Origin: Gonatopus flavifemur
Lineage: Eukaryota > Arthropoda > Insecta > Hymenoptera > Dryinidae
Reading direction: 5' to 3'
DNA length: 64,000 nt
Assembly (NCBI GenBank): GCA_018340375.1
Contig: JAFFJZ010000006.1
Coordinates: forward strand, 22,698,001 to 22,762,000
Part shown: positions 25,301 through 37,300 of the stretch, piece by piece
How the letters are laid out: each line of letters starts with the position of its first letter
How positions within the stretch are numbered: position 1 is the first letter of the stretch
Notes under the pieces: model-generated
What the model was told of the DNA's origin: nothing
What the model saw: only the letters and a program-made list of their open reading frames with translations
Database searches by the model: none
Made by a program: the position numbers and the translations under genes

Positions 25301-28300
25301 GATTCGTAGACGTAATAAACGTAACGAATCTTCTTCTTTTAGTTTGGTTTTTGGTTTCAAGAAAAAAAGCGTGGAAATTGCAATTTTTCATCAGCAGATT
25401 GAAGATATCGCGAATAAATTATTATTTGAATAGTTTTGCGTATACACGGTGAGAAATTGACAGAAGTTCAATGTAAATTCAACACTTTTGTGTTGATCTC
25501 TCACATCCTTCGTGTCAATATTTAACACAAATTTTAAGTGGACCGTTTGGGACAAGCACGTGTGTTGAAAACACATGAATTTTCTATTATGTACTTGGAA
25601 CCAAATTCTGAAAACATTATTTACCGAAATCAAGCCGATCACAGTGGGAAAAAATCCTCAAGTACTTTTTAAGTAAAATTATCGCGTACTTCAGTAGAAT
25701 TATTGAAGAAAATTGATATATTTTGTATATTTTTTTGGCATAATTAACAAACTGTTGGTAATTTCTTCGAATTTTTCTTTGGGTTACACTGAGAGAAGAG
25801 CGATTTGGAAGTTCAGTGAATGATAATATTTCAGCGAGGTTTCATGAAATTTCAAGGATTAATGAGGATATAATAACGATTGAAGAACACCAAGTAATGT
25901 ACAGCAAAATTTCAGGAATGTTTCTTGAAATTTCATGCAAGTTCAGTAATATTCAGATTCATCGATTAATTATAATACTAATCACCGGACCTCCAAATTG
26001 CTCTTCTCTCAGTGCAATTGCTGTCTGAATTACCGAGGAATTTCTGGGTAAATTCACCGAGTTTTTACAGTGCCCGATTCAGGAGAGATAATGTTTGCCC
26101 TGGGGGATAAAATTCATCTTTGAAAATTTCAGAGGTTTTCAGTGAAGAGTTTTTCAGAGATATTCATAGAGAAAGTTCCAGTGAAGCAACATATCCACTA
26201 AGCAAGAATAATTGTATGTTTTCGAAGTTTGAATTTCAACTTACAAAATATGATGAATCATCGTTATTTATGTCCTCAAATGAACTCCTTGAAAGTGAAA
26301 ACATCGAAAGAATCTACTGCAAGATTTTGAAGTACTACAACATACAGTCTTTTGGAGTTTCCAAAAATTTTCATATATTCTCAGGTTTTTATTTAGATTT
26401 CATCAGAGTGTTTTTCAATAAAATTAGAAAAAATTTGTTCTCACCGGGAGGAGCAGTCAAAGAAATTGAATATCCTTGCTAAACCCTGTCGATTACTAGC
26501 TAAATGTCAGACCTAAAATAGAAATCTGAGTAAATTGCAGAAAGAAAAAATAATGTGGTTAAAATAACGCAAATATATTATACATTTGTACAATTTAGAA
26601 TAGGCACTGTGATGGTAGAGGAAAAAATCCAGCGGTTGATTATTCCTCCGGTTTGCGGTAATAGACATCTCTGCTTCTGTTTTACGGTAGTACAACGAAC
26701 TAGGAGGGACTATTACTGAAAGCGGAGAATTTCTTTCGCCGCTCTACAATCGTGTATCCATAATGCTTAAGGATTGATTTGATCAAAAGAAGGGTGGTAC
26801 CCTACTGTAAAAAGAAAGTTTTTCATTCAGAAAATTGTGCCATGACTGAATTTAAGACGCAACCAAAAGAAGCTTATTTTGAGTGAGACACAGTCAATTT
26901 AAGCCACACTGTTCCGAATTCATTATTCATGGTGCATCCTTTTCACGGAGGATTCAAATCGAGCGATTACGCGTATGATGCCATAATGCACGCATAATAC
27001 GCATGTATATATGTATATAAATATTTATCAACGATAATAATTCGTCTGTGACGATTCATGGGACATTGTTTATAGCGCGTCAGTCGTTAATTGTGACCTC
27101 ATTCAGGGCAATTCTTCAAGTCGGTGAAAGCATCATCGAACACGTGTACCAGTAAGTGTATACACAAGATATACTCTCAGACATAATAATACCGTTCAAG
27201 GTATGAATCAACGATCGAAAGTTTTCACTTGATCATCATCATTCTTTGAAGAAGACGAACTAAGGTTACACCGCGTGATCTTGAAAACTATACTCAAGCT
27301 ATTCGTTGCCCTATTCCCTCTAGTTTTATGAGAAATCTGTACAAACGCTAGTCTGTGGAAACATCGTTTCTTCTTCTCCTTTCGAAATATTCACAATTTT
27401 CTATCCTGGTATTCGTTGTTTCGTCCGCTCATCGAAATCATATGTAATTCATGTGATAAATAAGTTTTAGTTTCTAGAGAAATTATGAACAAACGTTTCA
27501 ATTTTTTCTCGAGGAGAGCTGATAATTTAACAGCTAAGATGAGATGTCTTTTTGGATTTTTCATTTCCACCCTGTTGAAAAAATCCAGCTGAGATTCCAG
27601 ATCCGAAATTTACATGCGTTGTCGGCTAAGACTCCACCTGGAATCAAGAATCCCATGTGGGATTTTACCTGCACTGTTGGGTATTTCTTGAATTTTTATT
27701 CATTTTTCAAGTACACTTGGAAAATCAAACTTCCAATTCATGGTGTTTGAATCAGGATTTCAATTTCTATTTTTGCTATACACGGGAAGACCTGAGATTC
27801 TATTGATATTTAGAAAAATGACTGTCAATTTAGGGAAAACGAGGATCGCTGAACAATATTCATAGTGAATCTACTAAAAATTCGTAGTCGATGTGAAAAA
27901 TAGTTAATGAAACTATCAACTGTTGGTATTGTGACTACGAATTTTTGGTAGACTCACTAAGAATATTTTTCAGCGATCCTCTTTCTCTCTGAATTGACAG
28001 TCATTTTTCTTTCTAAATATTAATAGATCAGTACAGTTTATTAACTGAATTTTCATTCCAGGGTGGGCCTACTTTTAGCCCCTCCCTGGTTTCTTCTTTC
28101 AAAATTTTGGTAAAAATGGTAGAAATGCTCAATATATGCACATTGTTTTTTACTCTCCATTTAAAGTCATATGATTCAACTCCAAATCACTTGGTGGTAA
28201 TTGAACAATAATTTTGTACAATAACCGTTGAATATGTGTCAATTGCACTACATGCCCAGATAGAAAAATGTCTCAATAATGCCATCATAATGGTGACATG

Positions 28301-31300
28301 CACGCCAAGAAATGTTTGCATCATGGTACCAAGGTGTTTCCGCATAAAGCATTGTTATTGGTAGCAAAACGAGGTGATGGTACCATAATGAAGACATGAT
28401 GTTTACATTTTATGCATCATTGCAATCTGAGCGAAGTTTATGATAGTATGTTTACGGCACATTATGTTACAAAATATTTAGGGCATGGTTTTCTATCTGG
28501 GTGGAGAGGTATTTGAAAGAACCTCGACTATGTTATAACAAAGTGTGTAGAAGATTGATTTCAAGTTTCAGTGCTAAGCTGTTTTCAACCTCTGTTGAAA
28601 AAATCGTTGCTGTCGATTACATTTGCATACATCCATAAAAACGTACTGCGACTAAATTTTTTTCATTATAAAGCCATAAAAATTCCCATTGAATGAATCA
28701 TCATAACCTTTAAAACTAGTCTGAAATTGTTGCATACGACAGCTTTTGGATATCCAATAGATATCTTTTAGACCATAGTTTAAATCAACCATGAATGACA
28801 GTTACAAACTTGCGATTAATGTTATTTATGCCCCAGTGATGTTAGATGTGCCATTATTGAGCCAATCATTAATTTTTAGAGGGGCTATTATTGGTTGCCA
28901 CCATGTAGCGGTCAACCACTGATGGGCCATTAACGACTGCCAATTATCGGCTATTTATTTATAGCAATGGCCCAGTAATGATTCATTATTGCAGGCAGTC
29001 TGTGAAACCCTGTACCAATATCGTCCAATAAATAACGCAACGGCACCGGTCTCCGACCCTTTTATATTTTGAGAAAACTTGATCACACTCATTTGCATTT
29101 CAATGAACGAGGGTGAGCAGATAAACATCTAGTTTGCACATTGCAAGGGAATTGTTCATGAACATGAGCACTCAAGTAATCATTTGATAACGCATCAGGC
29201 GGCCCACAATGGGATAAATCGAGGATGCGTGTGGCAAAATCGTAGAACTCTGGTTAGAAGTATGATAGCGGCATGATTTTTTTTTTAAATGAAGGTCAGA
29301 CATCACAGATTTGAGGAAAAATACCGAGAATGTTCGATGAGTCCGTTTAGCCCCTAAGAAAATTGATGGAAAGTCAAATTTTTGAGCAAAAAAACGAATT
29401 TTTCGCGATTCCAGGGGGTGAAAAATTTTTAGTCAATGTGCTATGCATCATTTCTTATGTATTTCGATGCGCTGAATCCAAATTTGAAGACAGAATGTGT
29501 TTATTCCCTCAAGTTTTCCCGGAAAACACGATGAAAGTCCCAAAAATCGGATTTTCCGGTTATTTACATGTTTCAAAGAGGATAAAATGACTTCATCAAT
29601 GGATTATATACATCATTCGACATGGATCTTGATACACTGAACCCAAATCTGGAAACAGAATATGCCTATCTCTCCGGATTTTTCCGGAAAATGTGGTTGA
29701 ATTGGAAAAAATTCGATGAAATGTCTATTTTACTGTTATGTATAGGATTTCTAGGAGGAGAAACGTTTTGGTCCATGTGCTATGTATCACTGTTCGTGTA
29801 TTTTCATGTGCCGAATCCAACTCTGGGAACGGAATGTGTTTATTCTTTGAGGGTTTTCCGGAAAACACGGCGAAAGTACCAAAAATGTGGATTCTACGGT
29901 CATTTACGTGGTCCAAAGGGCAGAAAATGATCTGATCGAAGATTGAAACAATATCTCGCATGGTTTTCTATACGCTGAATTCAAATCTGGGAACGGGATA
30001 TGCCTATCTTTCCGGATTTTTCCGGAAAATGTGGTTAAAGTGGAAAAAATTCGATGCAATGTCTATTTTACTGTTATGTACAGGATTTCTAGGGGGAGAA
30101 ACGTGCTATGTATCACTGCTTATGTTTTTTGATATGCCAAGTTCAAATCTGGGAACAGAATTTGTTTATTCCTCGAGGGTTTTCCGGAATACACGGTGAG
30201 AGTACCAAAAATGTGGATTTTACGGTCATTTACGTGGTCCAAAGGGCAGAAAATGATCTGATCGATGAATGAAACAGCATTCCGCATGGTTTCCGATACG
30301 CTGAATTCAAATCTGGAAACGGAATATGCCTAACTTCCCCTCTTCTTCCGGAACCGCGGTTCAAATCGAAAGAATACGATAAAATGTCCACTTTACAGTA
30401 ATTTATAGGATTTGTAAATGAAAAAATGTTTCGGTCTATGTGCTATACATCAGTACTTATGTGTTTCAATATAGTAAATCTAAATCTGGACACAGGATGT
30501 GTTGATCCCTCCAAGTTTTTCCGGAAAACACAATGAAAACATGAAAAATGCGGATTTTACGGTTCTTACATGGTTCAAGGGGGACAAGATGATTTATCTT
30601 CTTCTTTTATCCAGTTGATTGGCGTAACGATACCGATTTGTCTCTATTAGAGAAGAGAAAAGCGGTGATGATACAAACAATGTAACAGTTGAATAGCGTG
30701 AACTTACAATAATGCTTGAAACAAAAAATACAATTGCTCACGTCACAGTTATAACAACACAGCTGCTGCTTCACTGCTGTGAAGTGAGTAATTGCAGTTT
30801 TTGTGTTGAGCATTACTGTAAGTTTCTCCCCCTAGAAATCCTATACATAACAGTAAAATAGACATTTCATCGAATTTTTTCCAATTCAACCACATTTTCC
30901 GGAAAAATCCGGGGAGATAGGCATATTCTGTTTCCAGATTTGGGTTCAGTGTATCAAGATCCATGTCGAATGATGTATAATCCATTGATGAAGTCATTTT
31001 ATCCTCTTTGAAACATGTAAATAACCGGAAAATCCGATTTTTGGGACTTTCATCGTGTTTTCCGGGAAAACTTGAGGGAATAAACACATTCTGTCTTCAA
31101 ATTTGGATTCAGCGCATCGAAATACATAAGAAATGATGCATAGCACATTGAGTAAAAATTTTTCACCCCCTGGAATCGCGAAAAATTCGTTTTTTTGCTC
31201 AAAAATTTGACTTTTCATTAATTTTCTTAGGCGCCAAACGGACTCATCGAACATTCTCGGTATTTTTCCTCAAATCTGTGATGTCTGACCTTCATTTAAA

Positions 31301-34300
31301 AAAAAAAAATCATGTCGCCATCATACTTCTATCAAGAGTTCTACGATCCCACTGTGCGGCCGAATAGATGAGATGTAGTCAGAAAACAGTGCTTTTGCAT
31401 TATTTTCAGCATCTTGACCATTTTCGCCAATTTTGACCATTCTAACCGGTTTAAATCACTTTTATCCAATGGCTAGGACGAAAGTAATAAAGACCGACTG
31501 TTTTCCAACCCTGTTTCATCCAAATGTTATTGAAATTTCAAGAACTTTTTCAATTACGTGAGTGGAAATTGCTTTCACATCTTCAGTGCTTTTCAATCAC
31601 ATGCGATTGAAGCTTCATGCAGAAATTTTCTAACAGTGTGGGATCAGAAATTCCAACTTCATGACAGCCCTGGTGAAAGGGAAGCGTGTCATGAAGCGTA
31701 ACGGAAGCGTAAGAATGTTTCAGATGACTTTTCTAATACTTTTTACATGCTTCCTATCCACTCTCCAATTACGCTCCCGTGTGTAAAGCCCGGTTTCTAT
31801 GATTGTTCAAATATACGTTCGAACTACTCTTAATGTCTCACTTGACGCTCGGTATACGCTTAAATCTACATTCCAAATACTTTCCAACTTACGTTTCTGA
31901 CACTTCCTAATACACGTTTCCCTTTCACCAGGGAGGGCAGGCAAATATTTCATAAAACGAATATTCTATGAAAGGTTTTTATTTCTTTTGTTGAGCAGTC
32001 GAAACAATGATAACAGACTGAAGTTTCTTCATCTCGTATGAAGTTATTATAATAATTTTTCATAATTTTGAAAATTTCTATCGCTCAAATCCGAAACTTT
32101 GATGGTAAACACCCGATACGATTCCAAAGGACTGTTATCGTAAATTATTCACAGGGTAGTACGACGAGATACACACTTAATCAGCAATAGATTCCATCAA
32201 CGGCATCGATATTGACAAATGGGGATTGAAACGAAATGGAATCTCTCCAGCATGGAATTCACACATAACCACCATCACAGAGTGATTGTTGAGAGAGTGA
32301 AATCGGAACAGGGAGAGAGGTAGTTGACGATCACACGTTCATCGAATGCGATTTTTATAGCGTGACACGAGAAATCATTCCGTTTTGCATTCATATCCTC
32401 GTAACACGCGATAATTTCGGAAGAATAGCAAACAACGACGATATAAAATCTCACGCATAAAATACTCCTATTTTTCTGATACGTAATATTTTCGATAAAT
32501 ATTACAACAGAAAAAAGTTCCGTATATATCCAAGGACTAAAATGGATAAATCGAGAGGAAGAGAAGAAGTTGAGAAAAAAGAAATAACAAGGACGTAAGA
32601 CGTAAACGTTTAGACCCTGATGAATTATTGCCATCCGTATTATATCGTTCAAAAAGGAAAGAGAGGGAGAGAAAACCTTTATTGCTAATGCGTGTAGCGT
32701 ATTACAGCACCAATTATCAGTTGAAGTGTCTGTGTAATTACATACCTTGTTCTTACTGTCTTCCCCTGGGCAAGCCCAACATTGTTGCAACCCTTTCAAA
32801 GATATCGATGGGAACCATCGACGGATAAGTCTTCGAAAGAATATTATTCGAGCGATGTTATTATCGTAATAAATGCGACGTTACTATAATCTTCAAATCA
32901 TTACGCAATTTGAATTGCTTTGAATTCCATCTTTCACATGCTGAATGTACAATTAGCATACACCTTCTAACGAACCTGTGAAACCTTGTGTTTATTATTG
33001 AAAATTCCGATAGAGTGTGAAGTATTGAAACCTTCGTTTCGTTACTTTGATGTTAGTTTGTAATTTAGCGAAGATAAATTAATAGATTCCTAATTCATGT
33101 AATGCTCGAATGGTTTGTACCAGACGGATTGAGAGTTTACACCTTTGTCGCGTGTCGTTTAAGTATTTTTTTATCCTCCCCCAGTTAGGAATTTAATCTC
33201 TTTTTCCAAATTGGACCTTCTCAGGCCTTATAGCTAAGTCACCATCTCACGAAAAACAAACTTAAATAACTCCCTAGTAGAAATGCTCTAGCGATTCATT
33301 GGTATTTTAACACCTGTCCCACGGAATAACCAGACATTTGGTACACGGAGAAAAGAGATCTTCGAAAAATAGTAAAGTTCGCTGTCATACGTAGCACAGT
33401 CGCCCCTGATATCTGGAATAGTAAATTATATCACGTCGCATTTTGATTTGTAGGCACATAAAATTTAAATCCAGGGATGGAAATCACAGAACTTGTTAAT
33501 CCTCATAGTGATTCACAAAAATACTACGTGGCATTACACTTTTTGATCCTTCTCATCACATAATCAGTAAATTATATGTAGCTCATTCTGCTGAGAATAT
33601 ATTAAAAACATTTATTGCGATGTCAAATAGTGAACTCTGTTATTTTCCAAAGAGGCACTTTTCTGCGTGTAGGAACTTACAAAAAACATTTTTCGGCAAA
33701 ATTCTGACTGCACGTGAGTGAGCCTGATTACACCTTCAATTTTGTACCCGTAACCACCAGCGATCATGCCAGACAAACCATTCTCGCCCGTGATCATGCC
33801 AAATCCCACTGACCGAGGAATATTCATTCAAAATCACTGCGTGTTGATTTTTGTATCACGATTACACATGTTTCATCATGCTAAATCGGCCCCAAACGCA
33901 GGCGCGTACGCCTGATCATGCCCGATCATGCCTGAAAACTGAGAGCTGTATAAGCACAATAAGTACACGGAAAAAAGAAAACAGCAATGGTTAATGTGAA
34001 TCACAAAAATACATACATTGAAACTCAAATTCATTCTATGCAGTACTGCGTTTTCTAGTCCTCATTACTGTCCAGTCAGCGTTGACGCATTTCATTACAA
34101 TACCCATCACTGTGATCGCGCTAATCCTCATTATCCAAGTGTGTTTTCATTTGTTTTTCAACCGATCGCTGTCACTTACAGTAACCAGTAACCAGTAACC
34201 AGTAACTTATTGATTTTTTATGAATTCCTCATGTATGATGGAGCATAATCAAGCGTGATTGCGCGTGATTCCTCATCACGAGGGTAAAAAATTGAGGCTC

Positions 34301-37300
34301 GATCACGCCTGATTAGGACAATTTTTCAACGGGAAGTCTTCTAGTTTTTCGTTGGGATAAGTGTGACAAAACCAATGAATCGCTAGAGCATTTCTACTAG
34401 GGTTGCTCTCCGACAAGTGAACATCCACTTCTACAAAGCATCCCGATTAGAAATTTCCTTCCCTAAAAATTGGACCATCTAAAGCCCTATTTTGAATCAA
34501 AGTACGATCTTGTAACCACAGAATTTCATCTTTTAGCAAGATCGCAACCTTGCTGGAAATACCTGTTAACCCTTAGCTGCCACACTTCGCCAGTGTAACA
34601 TAGCTGCCACACTGGGGTCGATGATGACCCCAACTGTAAATGTATACCAAAGCCAAGCTATGCGTACATGAGCCTTGGAAAAATTTTAGAGAGTACTAAA
34701 ACTATTCCCATTTCCAGTCAAATAATTTACCTAAAGGAAAATTGATTTCGAAGTTGTGCAAAAATTATGTGTGCAGCACACATGGCATCGCTTCTTTTCA
34801 TCGATCAATGGGTATATTCTCGGTTCTAGATGAAATTATCACTGTATCATGGAAAAAAATTATATGAAACATGGATAATCATGTCACGCTAGGTTGGAGT
34901 GAGGTGAAGAAACTCTAAAGTGGCACCAGATTGCGCGAAGAGTTCGAATTATTGAGTTTCTTGATGGTAATTTAAGATTGAATCATGTTGGGGTCAGTCT
35001 GACCCCAGTGTGGCAGCTAAGGGTTAAAACCTGTCGAAAGATAAGCTTTATCAGGCTTCGAAGGGTTTTTGTATTTGGAAATCTGGTTAAAAACCCACAA
35101 ATCATCTACCCAATTTGGGACATCCTGTCAAGATCTGGCAAAACGGTGTAGAAATATTATAAGTTTTTAATCGAATTTTCAGGAACAAAAACGACTCGAC
35201 AGGGAATTCTCATTCTTTGATTAATCCAATTAAGGTAGATAAAGTAGATGCTTGTTCGCGAGTACACAGAATATCAATAATCTTGATGAGAGAGCGAACG
35301 ATCTTGACAAACCGAGGAAAAAATTCTTCACGACAATTTTATCACTTGAATTCGATCGTCGTCCTATCGCGTATATATATGTATGCAATGTATATTATGT
35401 ATGCGATTCACGTGCCAACTCTATGTCGTTTTACGTCCGTTATACGATTCAATGCGTGTACACGCGAGTATACGAGTATCTCCGTGCACCTTCCTACGAC
35501 GCCTTGTTCCAAGTTGGGAAGCACGTAAATGGTCGGGAGAAAACACCACGGCACGCGGTGGAGAGAAATTCAAACGCGATTGAACTTTCGTTTGTACACG
35601 GGAGAGAAGAAAAACGATGCTCGAGTCTATAAAGTGTCTCTCTACGACTATCGCGATAAACGCTAGAGACCGTGGTCTCATTGTTTTCGAAATTTTATGA
35701 TAAACATTCGTTGTACGTTCGAGAAAATACAAGAATAAAATTGTTGTCCCTTGAGTGTCCGTGCACGATACATGTACGACCCAGACTGGTTATTCCGATA
35801 AGGGAACTTGCTGCAAAACCCCTATTGATTGAAGGTTTGAGAATAACATGTTGCTGAAGTGAACTAATAACAAAATTCTGAGCCGTTGTAAAGATCCGAA
35901 ATCTCGTCGTACTGTGTTAGCTAGATATTTCGCTGCAGCAGCTCAAATTTACCTGGTACAGCTGGATATTTTTGTCCGTACATTTTTTGAACGATGTTTC
36001 CAGTTCCAAGAAGTTGAGTGGAGAACATTAACCCTAGAACGAGCACGTGAGAACACATGAAATTTCAAATGGCTGTAACTCATTTGAAACTAAAGGGATT
36101 CCAACTCACTATGGGCGGTTTTTGTTCGTTAGGATGTATACTTTGAAAATATTTGGGTGACAAAGATAAAGAGATAAAGAGAGACTCAGATGCTGGGGTA
36201 GAAAAAAATGTCCTGGGGTCCTAAAAGACCCCACATGCCCGTTCTAGGATGACCTTGGATGATTTTTTGAATTTTCCTTTCGTTTCGATAAACGATTCAA
36301 ACTTCAAGGACATGAAAATAACATCGTTTCAGCAATTAACCAGCCAGACAGTCTTGGGCCAGTATTGAATCGATACTGTTTCGACAAGATTGGAATGCCA
36401 GAATTCTACCATATAGTCGCACGGAAAAAAATGTGTGGCTGTATCAGCTGGATTCTAGCTATCATCGCAGGTAGAAATTTCCCTGATTGACAAACAGGGC
36501 CTGGAATGGGCTGATTCACATTTCTACCCGGGATAGCTATAGATATTCCGCTGTAGCAGCCAGAGTATATTATAAGGGTCAGTTCTTACCAAAAAGTTAG
36601 TTCTAAAAAAAAACGATCAGTTCTAAAACGTAAAAACGGTTAGTTCTTAAAAAGTCACCTAATTTTCAGTACAATGTTTTCCTCCTTCGTTTTCTTTGTT
36701 TTAAATCGAGTATCCAATATTGCCCTTTCTGGTCAAACGAACCAATTAATTCTCGCCAAATCTCATTGAATCTTGCACAATGTTCTGACCAAATGCTATT
36801 CAACCATTTGCAATGGGATTCAATCAGATTAGTGTATTTTTTCAATGTAATTTTGATCGAACCTCGCCAAATCTGATTGAATCTTGCACAATGTTTTTAC
36901 TGGATCCCATGAAATTTAATTTCATTAGATTCTATGGATTTTTTTAACCAGGGCTGTTACAGAATGAGCCTTTCGCCTCATATCAAGGGGCATAGTAAGT
37001 TCAGTAACGATACCCATCATGAAAAAATAAGACTTCAAGCCAAAAGTGAGGAAGTCACTTCGGTTAGTTCTCAAATGTCCTTAGAATATGCCCTGGTAGC
37101 TGGTTCAACTAAACATTTTTGTTCCGTGCGATGCATAAATGTCATACAGGCATTTTTTGATAGCTTCGGTAGCTTTGGATTCGCTATTTCTGGCAACTCT
37201 GGCAGCAGTACTGAGTCAAATCGGCCCGTGGTTTTCTTCTCCCAAGGATTATCGTCTATCCAAAATGATAAATGATGTTGTAGCGCGCCACAATAGCCAA

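Larger units (their letters stand above)
33272..34402. mobile_element. TIR element with CCCTAGTAGAAATGCTCTAG ends, copy 2, host of nested elements
   Basis: The left end CCCTAGTAGAAATGCTCTAG followed by CGATTCATTGG is the exact complement of the right end at 34372-34402. Two other elements (33344-33669 and 33680-34333) fill most of the interior. Confidence 0.8.

Noticed and set aside
25447..25660. MITE starting ACACGGTGAGAAATTGACAG
   Set aside because: The start resembles the CACGG family, but no complementary right end could be identified.
26120..26482. Plus-strand frame of 120 codons in intron 1
   Set aside because: Low-complexity AT-driven sequence; no domain, start context or splice partner seen.
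32275..32799. Minus-strand open frame of 174 codons, the longest in Cht6 intron 1
   Set aside because: Its composition (Phe/Ile/Tyr/Ser-rich) is that of translated AT-rich DNA. There is no domain, no good start, no conserved motif and no neighbouring exon that I could join.
32757..32818. Minus-strand ATG followed by 20 codons and GTAAGA, looking like a first coding exon
   Set aside because: The exon/donor border is ACA|GTAAGA, not consensus on the exon side. The frame stops at once without splicing, and no following exon or known N-terminus was found.
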